Assembly (NCBI RefSeq): GCF_004349055.1
Contig: NZ_SMKX01000066.1
Span: 1 to 40,861 of the forward strand
Source of the DNA: Kribbella antibiotica
GTDB taxonomy: Bacteria; Actinomycetota; Actinomycetes; Propionibacteriales; Kribbellaceae
DNA length: 40,861 bases
Reading direction: 5' to 3'
The position numbers and the translations under genes are program-made. This document shows, one piece after another, positions 23,582-31,637 of the stretch. The notes beneath the pieces are model-generated. The model saw nothing but the letters and a program-made list of their open reading frames with translations. It was not told the origin of the DNA and ran no database searches. The stretch's first letter is position 1; every line of letters starts with the position of its first letter.

Positions 23582-24016
23582 ATGCCGTTCGCTCGTGCCC
23601 TGCTCGGAGTGCTCACCGCCGGCCTCGCGCTCACCGTCGCCCCGACGGCGGCCAACGCCAGTGTGCAGTTCGACTACTCGTTCCCGAACATCCAGACCGG
23701 CCGCTGCCTGGACAACAACGGGACATCGCTCTACACGCTCCCCTGCAACCACGGCGCCAACCAGACCTGGTACCCGACCAGCGACAGCCGCGGCCTCCGG
23801 AGCAACGGCACCAACCAATGCCTCGACAGCAACAGTGCCGGCCGCGCCTATGTACTCGGCTGCAACGGCGGTGCGTACCAGCAGTGGGTCCTTGAACGCT
23901 CCGGCCTCATCCGCAACGTAGCCACCGGACTGTGTCTGGACAGCAACCACAACGGTGCCGCCTACACGCTCCCCTGCAACAGCGGCAACCGCTACCAGCT
24001 GTGGGGCCGCGCCTAA
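23582..24016 (+). CDS. Secreted ricin-type beta-trefoil lectin
   Basis: A 144-residue protein with a signal peptide (about residues 1-27, ANA cleavage) and one beta-trefoil of three repeats: each has a Cys pair and a QxW end (NQTWYP, YQQWVL, YQLWGR). The repeated GRCLD, NQCLD and GLCLD openings with SN aspects match the ricin B-type sugar-binding fold. It has no catalytic domain, so it is a free secreted carbohydrate-binding protein. GGAGGAG lies 6 bases before the ATG. A weak promoter (TTGCCG 23523, TAGCGT 23547, 18-base gap) is visible. Its stop overlaps pimA by 3 bases. Confidence 0.88.
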   Translation: MPFARALLGVLTAGLALTVAPTAANASVQFDYSFPNIQTGRCLDNNGTSLYTLPCNHGANQTWYPTSDSRGLRSNGTNQCLDSNSAGRAYVLGCNGGAYQQWVLERSGLIRNVATGLCLDSNHNGAAYTLPCNSGNRYQLWGRA

Positions 24017-25107
24017 AGCCGGGCCACCAACTCGTAGACCGCCACCAGCTCAGGCACCAGCACCGACCAGTCATAAGCCTGTACGGCGGTCAGTCCGGCG
24101 GACCGCAGCCGTTCGCGGTCAGCCGGTGCGGCCAGGAGGTGCAGCACGCGGTTGGTGAGCATGCCGACGTCACCCGGCTCGATGAGATCGCCGAGCCGGC
24201 CGCCTTCCAGGACCTGGCGGAAGGCGGGCAGGTCGCTGGCGAGAACGGGCGCACCGGCCGCCATGGCCTCGAGCAGGACGATGCCGAAACTCTCGCCGCC
24301 CAGGTGGGGAGCGACGTACACGTCTGAGCCGGCGAGCATGTCGGCTCGGGCCTCGTCGTCGACTAGGCCGAGGAACAGCACGTTGTCGCGGCACCAGAAC
24401 GGCAACGACCGCCGCGCCTCATCGGCCTGCCCGGCACCGGCGACCAGCACCTTCAGCCCGGGTCGCGCCGTGACGAGCGCCGGCACGGCCTTCAGCAGGA
24501 CGCCGAGACCCTTGCGCGGCTCGTCGAGTCGGCCGAGGAAGCTGATCGTGCCGTCGCCCTGCCACTCGCGGCGCGGGCTGCCTTTGAACCGTGACGTGTA
24601 GAGGCCGTTCGGGATCACGACGGCCTCGCCGCCGACGTGCTGGACCATCATCGAGCGCGCGTTCTCCGAGACTGCGATCCGCGCGTCGATCTTCTCCAGC
24701 GCCGGGCGCAGCAGGCTGGAGGCTGCGCTCATCGCCCGGGATCGGACCTGCCACGTGTGGAAGGTCGCCACGAACGGGCCGCCTCCCGACCAGAGCGCGA
24801 TGATCGACGCACTCGGTGTAGTCGGCTCATGGACGTGCACGACGTCGAAGTTGCCGTCGGCCAGCCAACTCTTCACGCGCGCCGCGGTCCGCGGCCCGAA
24901 AGTGACGCGGGCGATCGACCCGTTGTACGGAACCCCGATGGCTCGTCCGGAGGAAACGACGTACGGGGGCGCTTCGTGGTCGTCGGCGGGGGCGAGGACG
25001 GAGACGTCGTGGCCGAGGTCGAGCAGCGCCTCGGCCAGGTCGCGGACATGGTTCTGCACACCGCCGGGCATGCCCAGCGAGTACGGGCACACCACGCCGA
25101 TCCTCAC
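24013..25107 (-). CDS. pimA: Phosphatidylinositol mannosyltransferase PimA-like
   Basis: A 364-residue GT4 (GT-B fold) enzyme. The N-terminus MRIGVVCPYSLGMPGGVQNH has the GG acceptor loop of PimA; the C-terminal half has the donor-site HLGGESFGIVLLEAMAAGAP with the E of ESFGIVLLE. PimA moves mannose from GDP-mannose to the 2-position of phosphatidylinositol at the inner face of the membrane. Its context with pgsA and a PatA-like gene on the same strand supports the call. It starts 10 bases downstream of the XRE regulator stop and may be read from that transcript. It is separated from patA by 1.7 kb of other genes. Confidence 0.88.
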   Translation of the reverse strand: MRIGVVCPYSLGMPGGVQNHVRDLAEALLDLGHDVSVLAPADDHEAPPYVVSSGRAIGVPYNGSIARVTFGPRTAARVKSWLADGNFDVVHVHEPTTPSASIIALWSGGGPFVATFHTWQVRSRAMSAASSLLRPALEKIDARIAVSENARSMMVQHVGGEAVVIPNGLYTSRFKGSPRREWQGDGTISFLGRLDEPRKGLGVLLKAVPALVTARPGLKVLVAGAGQADEARRSLPFWCRDNVLFLGLVDDEARADMLAGSDVYVAPHLGGESFGIVLLEAMAAGAPVLASDLPAFRQVLEGGRLGDLIEPGDVGMLTNRVLHLLAAPADRERLRSAGLTAVQAYDWSVLVPELVAVYELVARL

Positions 25108-25117
25108 GGAATGATTG

Positions 25118-25918
25118 TCACCCGAGGCCGGTCAGAAGCCGCAGCCCGTCCTCTGCCGGACTGTCCGGAAGCGCGGACAGCACGACCAGTTCGACGCCCG
25201 GATCGCCCGGCAGCGCCAGGTTCTCCTGGTGCAATTCCAGCAGCCCGACCAGCGGATGCCGATAAGCCTTCCGGCCGTGCGTACGAGCGCGCACCTCGGC
25301 GCGGGCCCACAGCCGGCGGAAGCGCTCACTGCTGATCGCCAGCTCACCGATCAGCTCGGCCAACCGCCGGTCGTCCGGATACTGGCCCGCCGACAACCGC
25401 AGGTGACCGACCACGTCCAGCGTGCACTCGTCCCATTCGGCATACAGGCCGCGCTCGTCCTCCTCAAGGAAAATGTGCCGGGCGATGTTCAGGCCCGGCA
25501 TCGGCCGGCCGAAGAGCAGTTGGGCCAGCCGGTTCCCGGCGAGCACCTCCAGCCGGTGGTCCATGATCAGTGCGGGGGCGCCGGCGACCAGGTCGAGCAG
25601 GCGGAGCAGCTCGGGCCGGACCTCGCGGCCGGGAGCCTTCGCCTTCCGGCGCGGCTGGCGGCTCAGCCGGTCGAGGTGCTCACGCTCGGTCTCATCCAGG
25701 CCGAGGACCCGGGCCAAGGCGTCGAGCACCTGCTCGGAGGGCTGCGTGGCGCGGCCCTGCTCCAGGCGGATGTAGTAGTCGACGCTGACGCCGGACAGGT
25801 GGGCGACCTCCTCGCGGCGCAGCCCCTCGACCCGGCGGCGACTGTCGGTCACGATCCCGACCGCGGCCGGAACGACCCGGGACCGCCTGGTCCGCAGGAA
25901 CCCCGCGAGATCATCCAT
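25118..25918 (-). CDS. XRE-family regulator with MmyB-like ligand domain
   Basis: A 266-residue regulator. Residues about 25-85 form the HTH (LRREEVAHLSGVSVDYYIRL then EQGRATQPSEQVLDALARVL) and residues about 100-255 match the MmyB-like sensor common in actinobacteria (RHIFLEEDERGLYAEWDECT, RLWARAEVRARTHGRKAYRH). Such proteins usually repress a neighbouring redox or transport gene and respond to small hydrophobic ligands. It is divergent from the NAD(P)H oxidoreductase (140 bases between starts), the likely target. ATG 25918 is chosen as the first methionine with family-like sequence; an earlier in-frame start at 26038 adds 40 low-complexity residues. Confidence 0.88.
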   Translation of the reverse strand: MDDLAGFLRTRRSRVVPAAVGIVTDSRRRVEGLRREEVAHLSGVSVDYYIRLEQGRATQPSEQVLDALARVLGLDETEREHLDRLSRQPRRKAKAPGREVRPELLRLLDLVAGAPALIMDHRLEVLAGNRLAQLLFGRPMPGLNIARHIFLEEDERGLYAEWDECTLDVVGHLRLSAGQYPDDRRLAELIGELAISSERFRRLWARAEVRARTHGRKAYRHPLVGLLELHQENLALPGDPGVELVVLSALPDSPAEDGLRLLTGLG

Positions 25919-26057
25919 GTCCTCAGTATCGCCGGAACCCGGCCCAGCGAGGGTGGCCCTGCCAACACCAGGAAGTCCCGGCCGATGGAAGTCGCGCCCC
26001 TGAACAACGCGCGCCGCGCTGCGCAGAATCGTCGGCATCCGATCCGAAGGAGTTCCG

Positions 26058-26837
26058 ATGAAGACGCTGATCGTCTACGCCCACCCCGAGCAGAAGTCGC
26101 TCAACAGCTCGCTCAAGGACCTCGCCGTGACCACGCTCGAGAGCGCAGGGCACGACGTACTGGTCAGTGATCTGTACGCGATGAACTGGAAAGCTGTCCT
26201 GGACGCCGCGGACTTCGGCGCCGCCGCCTCCAGCCCGTTGCAGATCCCCGGCGACTCCGGCCGGGCCTTCGACGCCGGCATCCTCACCCCTGACGTGCGC
26301 GCCGAGCAGGAGAAGCTGATGTGGGCGGACACGATCATCTTCCAGTTCCCGCTGTGGTGGTACGCGATGCCCGCCATCCTCAAGGGCTGGGTCGACCGGG
26401 TGTTCACCTACCACTTCGCGTACGGCGTCGGTGCGCACAACGACACCCAGTACGGCGAGCGCTTCGGGGAAGGCACTCTCGCCGGCCGCCGGGCCTTGCT
26501 GTCGGTGACGGCTGGCGGCCCGGAGGCGCACTACGCCGAGCGCGGGATCAACGGACCGATCGACGATCTGCTGTTCCCGATCCACCACGGCATCCTCTAT
26601 TACCCCGGGATCGAGGTGCTGCCGCCGTTCGTGCTCTACGGCACCGACCGGATGTCCGCCGAGAACTACCCGGATGTCGTCAAGGCGTGGACGGACCGCT
26701 TGCTCACGCTGGACTCGACCGAGCCGATCGCGTTCCGCAAGCAGAACTTCGGCGACTACGAGATCCCCTCACTGCATTTGAAGGAGGGGCTGGAAGCCGC
26801 AGGCCGGACCGGTTTCGGGCTGCATGTGCGGGCCTGA
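26058..26837 (+). CDS. NAD(P)H-dependent quinone/FMN oxidoreductase
   Basis: A 259-residue flavodoxin-fold protein of the MdaB/NQO1 type. KTLIVYAHPEQKSLNSSLKD holds the flavin phosphate loop, ADTIIFQFPLWWYAMPAILK is the conserved second flavin contact, and VTAGGPEAHY the third. It is cytoplasmic and reduces quinones or similar compounds with NAD(P)H and FMN or FAD. AAGGAG lies 6 bases before the ATG. Its stop abuts the stop of patA without a gap. With the divergent MmyB-type regulator it forms a redox cassette that splits pimA from patA. Confidence 0.92.
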   Translation: MKTLIVYAHPEQKSLNSSLKDLAVTTLESAGHDVLVSDLYAMNWKAVLDAADFGAAASSPLQIPGDSGRAFDAGILTPDVRAEQEKLMWADTIIFQFPLWWYAMPAILKGWVDRVFTYHFAYGVGAHNDTQYGERFGEGTLAGRRALLSVTAGGPEAHYAERGINGPIDDLLFPIHHGILYYPGIEVLPPFVLYGTDRMSAENYPDVVKAWTDRLLTLDSTEPIAFRKQNFGDYEIPSLHLKEGLEAAGRTGFGLHVRA

Positions 26838-27707
26838 TCACTCGTCCAGGAAGATCCGCTGCAGCATGTGCCAGTCCTCAGGATGCGCAGCGATCCCCTC
26901 GGCATAGGCATCGGCGCAGCGCTGAGTCATGGCGGCAGCCCCGCCCTCGGTCCCGACCGGATCGTGGAACGTGATCACGAGGTCCGGACCGTCGAAGTGC
27001 AGGGTGGCCGGGATCAGGGGGGCGCCGGTCTTGAGACTCAACGCGGCCGGACCGACCGGCATCCGCGACGGCCGGCCGAAGAACGTGACCGGTACGCCGC
27101 GCTCGGACAGGTCGCGGTCGGCGACCAGGCAGACGAACTGACCGGCCTGCAATTGCTCCGCGAGCACGGCAGTGACATCCACGTCACTGCCCGTGAGTGG
27201 AAGCACCTCCATGCCCAACTGCTTGCGGTAGGCAATGAACCGGTCGAACAGGGACTCCGGCTTCAGACGCTCCGCGACCGTCCACACCGGCATCCCCGTA
27301 CGGCCGGCCCAAGCCCCTGCGTGGTCGTAGTTCGCCAGGTGCGGCAGCCCGCAGATGACGCCCTTGCCCGCAGCATGGGCGTCCCGGAGGAGCTTCTCGT
27401 TGACCGTCCGGACCCGGCCGATGATCTGCTCATCGGTCCAGTCCGGCAGCCGGAACGCCTCCTGCCAATACCGCAGGTAGGACCGCATCCCGGCCTGGGT
27501 CAAAGCATCCAGCTCAGCCGGACTCGCCTCGGGCCGGACGACCGCGAGATTGCTCCGCAACCGCTGGACCCCACGGCCGTTGCCGCGGTAGGTGCGATCC
27601 GCCACTCGCCGGAACAACCAAGTCACAGTTCGTTCCGGCAGGCGGCGTACGACGGTCCAAGCGAGCGCGAACGCCAAGTCCACAGCCCGCTGCCGAGCGG
27701 CTTCCAC
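26838..27707 (-). CDS. patA: Phosphatidylinositol mannoside acyltransferase
   Basis: A 289-residue lysophospholipid acyltransferase (LpxL/HtrB-type) family protein. The catalytic motif is H-LANY-D in CGLPHLANYDHAG, and LVADRDLSERGVPVTFFGRP is the second family block. A short hydrophobic N-terminus (VDLAFALAWTVV) would attach it to the membrane. The position directly after pgsA in the actinobacterial PIM cluster points to PatA, which puts an acyl chain on the mannose of PIM1. The GTG start comes 3 bases after the pgsA stop. Symbol by context; related acyltransferases act on other lipids. Confidence 0.85.
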   Translation of the reverse strand: MEAARQRAVDLAFALAWTVVRRLPERTVTWLFRRVADRTYRGNGRGVQRLRSNLAVVRPEASPAELDALTQAGMRSYLRYWQEAFRLPDWTDEQIIGRVRTVNEKLLRDAHAAGKGVICGLPHLANYDHAGAWAGRTGMPVWTVAERLKPESLFDRFIAYRKQLGMEVLPLTGSDVDVTAVLAEQLQAGQFVCLVADRDLSERGVPVTFFGRPSRMPVGPAALSLKTGAPLIPATLHFDGPDLVITFHDPVGTEGGAAAMTQRCADAYAEGIAAHPEDWHMLQRIFLDE

Positions 27708-27710
27708 AGG

Positions 27711-28373
27711 TCAGCTCTTCGGGTCGGCCGGGGGTGGCGGGGTGTCGAGGCCAGCGCTCTCCGGGTTCGCGCGCACCTGCTTGCGAACCGACAGCGACCG
27801 CTGGACGACCGTGATGGTGCTGGCGACCGCGATGTACCAGATCACGATCTCGAGCAGGATCGGCAGGTTGAACAGGTCCGAGAAGAACGCCGTCACCAGC
27901 ACGAACACCAGCCGGTCGGCGCGCTCCGCGAGCCCGCCGCTCGCCTTGTACCCGAGGCTCTCGGCCTTGGCCCGCGCGTACGACGTGACCGCGCCCATCA
28001 CCAGCGCCCACAGCGTGACGGACGCCATCAGCGTCGAGTCACCCGCGTTGACATTGGCATAGAAGAGCACCAGGGCACCGAAGATCGCACCGTCGGCGAT
28101 CCGGTCCAGCGTGGAGTCCAGGTAGGAGCCCCACTTCGACGACGTACCCGAGGTGCGGGCCATGTAGCCGTCGATCAGGTCGGAGAAGACGAAACAGGTG
28201 ATCACCAGCGCGCCCACCCAGAGGTGACCGCGTGGGAAGAAGATCATCGCTCCGGCGGACACCCCAACGGTGCCGACGAGCGTGACCATGTCGGCGCTCA
28301 CGCCGAGCTTGAGCAGGAGGTTGGCGATCGGCGCGATCACCAAGGTCCAGAAGTGCCGGAATCTGTTAAGCAT
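27711..28373 (-). CDS. pgsA: Phosphatidylinositol phosphate synthase
   Basis: A 220-residue CDP-alcohol phosphatidyltransferase. The signature DLIDGYMAR, then 8 residues, then GSYLDSTLD fits D-x2-DG-x2-AR-x8-G-x3-D-x3-D exactly. Several membrane helices follow (VTLVGTVGVSAGAMIFF, VTLWALVMGAVTSYA, LPILLEIVIWYIAVAST). In actinobacteria the enzyme at this position joins CDP-diacylglycerol and inositol phosphate at the membrane, supplying phosphatidylinositol for PIMs. The Pro-rich end is typical. The gene is divergent from the lipoprotein gene rather than coupled to the upstream HIT, so it needs its own promoter. Confidence 0.93.
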   Translation of the reverse strand: MLNRFRHFWTLVIAPIANLLLKLGVSADMVTLVGTVGVSAGAMIFFPRGHLWVGALVITCFVFSDLIDGYMARTSGTSSKWGSYLDSTLDRIADGAIFGALVLFYANVNAGDSTLMASVTLWALVMGAVTSYARAKAESLGYKASGGLAERADRLVFVLVTAFFSDLFNLPILLEIVIWYIAVASTITVVQRSLSVRKQVRANPESAGLDTPPPPADPKS

Positions 28374-28379
28374 GGCGTC

Positions 28380-28437
28380 GGTGATCGTAGCCGCTCCTGA
28401 TCACCATCGGATGACAGCCACCCTGCGAGAGGTGATC
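28380..28437. repeat. Repeated GGTGATC words between pgsA and lipoprotein gene
   Basis: GGTGATC 28380-28386 faces GATCACC 28399-28405 as an inverted pair; a direct copy lies at 28431-28437. A CGGATGA/TCATCCG pair is also present at 28408 and 28443. These are operator candidates in a 92-base divergent promoter region. Confidence 0.35.
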
Positions 28438-28465
28438 CTGGACTCATCCGCCTGGGAGGTGAAGC

Positions 28466-29410
28466 ATGCGAATCGCCCTGTTCGCCGTGCTCGTCGCACT
28501 GCTGATACCCGCCTGTTCGGTCGCCCGCAACGCCGATCAGCCCCGGCCCTCCGTCGCGCCTCCGCCCGCCGGTGCGCCGACTGCAATCGCTCCCCCACAG
28601 CCCACTGGCCTCGACGGCCGGTCCGGCGCCCCAGGCCCACAAGCCTGTACGACGATCGCTCGCGACCTGACCGTGCGTCTCGGCGTGCCGGTCACGGCGA
28701 ACCCGGGCGCCTGGAACGACGGCGGTCTCCCCGCACTCGATCTCTGCACCCTGCTCGTCGAAGGACGCTCGGTCACGATCGGAGTGAGCGCTCTCCCCCG
28801 CCAGCCCGACTCTCTCGGCCGCCTGCTGAACGGCGCCGGACACATCTCCCCGTTGTCCGAGCTCGGACCCGAGGCGCAGATCACCGAGTCCCGAATCGTC
28901 TTCATCACCGCCGACCACGCCGTCCGCGTCACCCCGGCCGGCGGAATCGACCAAGGCCGGGCCGACGGCGTCGACCGCGCCAAGGCCGTCATCATCGCGC
29001 TGGCCGCGAAGGACGCCGTACCGGCTGTGTTGCGGGCTGCCCGCCAAACCGACCCGACCTGTCAGCTGTCGAACTCAACCGCCGAGAAATTCATCGGCGC
29101 CGCCGCGCAGTTGCGACGGGACTACCGGGTGCACGGCGCCCTGACCTGCATCTGGGGCACATCGGACGCCACCGTCTCGATCGTCGAGGCCTTCGACCAG
29201 CCGAGCATCCCCGAAACCGAGCGCGTCCCACCACCCCGCAGCGCCCCGATCGGTCGCCCCGGCTACTACCTCCCCGAAGAAGGCGAACTCGTCTTCCGAG
29301 TCGGCCGCCGCGTCGTACGGGTAACGGCGCTCACCAGTCCGCCACGAGAGGTCAGCCTCACCGCGCTGTCGGACATCGTCGACCCGATGAAGCCGCTGTT
29401 CCTGAGGTAA
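28466..29410 (+). CDS. Putative lipoprotein of unknown function
   Basis: A 314-residue protein. The N-terminus MRIALFAVLVALLIPACSVA is a signal peptide with a lipobox (IPAC), so lipid attachment at Cys17 is expected. A Pro-rich linker (to about residue 55) leads to an extracytoplasmic domain with several Cys (QACTTIARDL, DLCTLLV, PTCQLSN, LTCIWG) that could form two disulfides. GGGAGGTGA lies just before the ATG. No family is recognised. It is divergent from pgsA and convergent with the HTH-sensor gene, and interrupts the thrS-HIT-pgsA order found in many actinobacteria. Confidence 0.82.
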   Translation: MRIALFAVLVALLIPACSVARNADQPRPSVAPPPAGAPTAIAPPQPTGLDGRSGAPGPQACTTIARDLTVRLGVPVTANPGAWNDGGLPALDLCTLLVEGRSVTIGVSALPRQPDSLGRLLNGAGHISPLSELGPEAQITESRIVFITADHAVRVTPAGGIDQGRADGVDRAKAVIIALAAKDAVPAVLRAARQTDPTCQLSNSTAEKFIGAAAQLRRDYRVHGALTCIWGTSDATVSIVEAFDQPSIPETERVPPPRSAPIGRPGYYLPEEGELVFRVGRRVVRVTALTSPPREVSLTALSDIVDPMKPLFLR

Positions 29411-29419
29411 AGACCCGGT

Positions 29420-30430
29420 TTAGACGAGGTTGCGGTACTCGCGTTGGGTCGTGGCGGAGGCGGTGTCAATCCATTGGAGTTCCCACACGTTGCTGCCGAC
29501 AGTGAACTGCCTGTCGACCCCCACCCAGCGGCCGGTCATCGCCTTGCCCATCGGGTCGATGACCAACTGAATGGCGCCGTGGTATTCGCGACCGTGGTAG
29601 TAGCCGTCGGTGCTCGTGCGTTCAGACCAAGTGCCGGTTGCAACAGTCCCGCGCAGTGTGAGATCGAGCCGGACCAGTGAGTCGTTGCGGGCCGGAACGT
29701 TCTCACCGACCAACTGGTCACCTCGCTGCCGAAGGACGATGTAGTGCTCGCAGGCGAGTTCGCCTTGTCTGCCGGACGAGTAGTACATGTATCGCGAGTG
29801 CCAGATGCCGCTCAGATCATGCTGGTTGGCTGACATCGGTGTCGGCTCGTCGGCCGCCGCGGCGGCGACCGTCGGCGTTGCTGCGGCGAACGCGAGCGCA
29901 GCGGACAACTTCGTGAGCAGACTGCGCCGGCCCAGTCGCGGATCGGCCTTGCTGAGCCAGGCCGCAACAGTACGCCCCAGTACTTCGGGACTCGTGTTCT
30001 CAACCTCGTCGGCGACGCGGCGCCCGGCGTCCTCGTCAGCCGGAGGGGCGAGGCCGACCGCTAGATTCGCCAGTTGCGACGTGGCGTGGTGGTTCGGGTC
30101 GGCTGAGCGGAAGTCGGCGCAATCTGCGACCAGGTCAGCGATCGAGCAGTCATAGAGTTCGGCGAGCCTGGACAGCACGTCGAGCGAAGGTGCGTATCCA
30201 CTCGACGCCGGCCACTGCTCCCAGTACGAGAAGTTCTTGAAAGTCTTCGGATCGGCGGGCCACCGGTGGTTCCACCGGTCCGCGGCATCGCGCTGGCTCC
30301 AATCCCGAACCAGGCGGAACGCGACCCGCCGATTGACGCCGTACCGGTCGGCGAATGCATCTGCTATCTCAGCCCAGGTGGATCCCTGGCCACGTAACTC
30401 GGCGGCCCACTGCCGTCGCTCCTGGCGCAT
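29420..30430 (-). CDS. HTH protein with internal membrane helix and C-terminal sensor domain
   Basis: About 336 residues from ATG 30430. Residues 1-100 are an actinobacterial HTH region (RRQWAAELRGQGSTWAEIAD, AFRLVRDWSQRDAADRWNHR, PKTFKNFSYWEQWP). After a linker, RLGRRSLLTKLSAALAFAAA at 166-185 begins a hydrophobic segment preceded by twin arginines. The final 135 residues are beta-rich (GIWHSRYMYYSSGRQGELAC, YHGREYHGAIQLVIDPMGKA). This arrangement suggests a membrane-bound one-component regulator with the sensor outside. The start is uncertain: ATG 30481 and ATG 30532 are in frame, and the ribosome site before 30430 is very close. The small gene at 30687 is divergent. Confidence 0.78.
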   Translation of the reverse strand: MRQERRQWAAELRGQGSTWAEIADAFADRYGVNRRVAFRLVRDWSQRDAADRWNHRWPADPKTFKNFSYWEQWPASSGYAPSLDVLSRLAELYDCSIADLVADCADFRSADPNHHATSQLANLAVGLAPPADEDAGRRVADEVENTSPEVLGRTVAAWLSKADPRLGRRSLLTKLSAALAFAAATPTVAAAAADEPTPMSANQHDLSGIWHSRYMYYSSGRQGELACEHYIVLRQRGDQLVGENVPARNDSLVRLDLTLRGTVATGTWSERTSTDGYYHGREYHGAIQLVIDPMGKAMTGRWVGVDRQFTVGSNVWELQWIDTASATTQREYRNLV

Positions 30431-30686
30431 GCTCCCGCCCGCGCTCGGCCGGACCGCTGGATTGGTACTCACGGTAATCATGGTGCCACGAAATGTCCCT
30501 GCCTGACGGGGAGGTGTGGCGGAAATGATCATCGGTTGCCTCGGTGGTTCCGTTGCGTGCTTGCCAGCAGAGTTGGGGGCAGGCCAGGGCGGCAGGTGAG
30601 CCCCGAGCGCGCAGGGCGGTGCGCCGTCTCCCCTGCCCTGTCGCCCTGGCCGTTCCACTCGCCGTCCACACCTCTGGGGAACACCT

Positions 30687-30968
30687 ATGTCAATCTCAAG
30701 TGCACCGCCGCGCCGGTTCTGGCTTGTGCAACACGAGGCCGGAATCGTTGCTGAGGGCATCGTTTGGTCGAGCGGGCAACTCGCCGTGCACTGGCCCGGC
30801 CAACCCCTGGCAACGTCGCAGTGGGCATCGCTCGAGGACCTGCTCGCTGTCCACGGGAGCGGCGAGCGGGCCACGATCAAATGGATCGATACGGCTGATA
30901 TCTGGCCATGCGAACGCGATCATACCGAGTGCATCGAGTACGACAACGGCGCAATCTGGGTGCACTGA
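30687..30968 (+). CDS. Small conserved hypothetical protein
   Basis: A 93-residue soluble protein beginning MSISSAPPRRFWLVQHEAGI, with five Trp residues spread through the sequence (VWSSGQ, HWPGQP, QWASL, KWIDT, IWPCERDHTECIEY) and a Cys pair near the end. It looks like a small beta-rich fold. GGGGAA lies 5 bases before the ATG. It is divergent from the HTH-sensor gene, so it may be controlled by it. I do not recognise the family. Confidence 0.65.
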   Translation: MSISSAPPRRFWLVQHEAGIVAEGIVWSSGQLAVHWPGQPLATSQWASLEDLLAVHGSGERATIKWIDTADIWPCERDHTECIEYDNGAIWVH

Positions 30969-31002
30969 GCCGGCGGCCCATCTTCACCTGGCCATCGACG
31001 TT

Positions 31003-31049
31003 CTTTGTGGTACTTCACTGCCACCGAGCGGCAGTGAAGTACCACAAAG
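31003..31049. terminator. Bidirectional terminator with 20-bp perfect stem
   Basis: A 20-bp arm at 31003-31022 pairs without mismatch with 31030-31049 around the loop ACCGAGC. It lies between convergent ends (30968 plus, 31065 minus). No long T run follows either arm beyond CTTTG, yet position and symmetry support termination in both directions. Confidence 0.85.
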
Positions 31050-31064
31050 GCCAACCTCGCCCGG

Positions 31065-31637
31065 TTAGCTTGGCCAGGCCTTTGCCAGTAGCGCGCGGGT
31101 GTCGGCGAGCAACTGCGGCAACACCTTGGTCTGGCCGATTACCGGCATGAAGTTCGCGTCGCCGGACCAGCGCGGCACGACATGCTGATGCAGGTGACCA
31201 GCGATCCCCGCCCCGGCGATCTCGCCCTGATTCATACCGATGTTGAACCCATGCGCATCTGACACTGCCCGGACCGCCAGCATCGCCTGCTGCGTCAACG
31301 CCGAGATGTCCGACACCTCAGCCGGCGTCAGCTCGGTGTAGTCGGCCACGTGCCGGAACGGCACCAGCATCAGGTGCCCCGGGTTGTACGGATACAGATT
31401 CAGTACGGCGTACGCCGCCTCGGCCCGATGCACGATCAACGCGTCGGCATCGGGCTCCCCCGGCAGCCGGCAGAACGGGCAGCCCGAACCGGCGTCCTTG
31501 CTCGTGGGCTTATTCTCGCCCTCGATATAGGCCATCCGATGCGGCGTCCACAGCCGCAGGAACGGATCGGCCACCCCGACCCCGTCCTGCCGCACCAGCT
31601 CCTCAGGCTGGTACGGCGACTCCGGGGTCTCCGTCAT
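31065..31637 (-). CDS. HIT family protein downstream of thrS
   Basis: A 190-residue HIT protein: zinc-site CPFC at about residues 53-56, PYNPGHLMLVPFRHVADY, and the triad HLHQHVVPRW. The 4-base overlap ATGA with the thrS stop shows translational coupling. In mycobacteria the gene between thrS and pgsA is an AP4A phosphorylase, and order and length agree, so nucleotide phosphorolysis is plausible. It is larger than the HIT protein at 23076 and differs in context. Confidence 0.92.
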   Translation of the reverse strand: MTETPESPYQPEELVRQDGVGVADPFLRLWTPHRMAYIEGENKPTSKDAGSGCPFCRLPGEPDADALIVHRAEAAYAVLNLYPYNPGHLMLVPFRHVADYTELTPAEVSDISALTQQAMLAVRAVSDAHGFNIGMNQGEIAGAGIAGHLHQHVVPRWSGDANFMPVIGQTKVLPQLLADTRALLAKAWPS

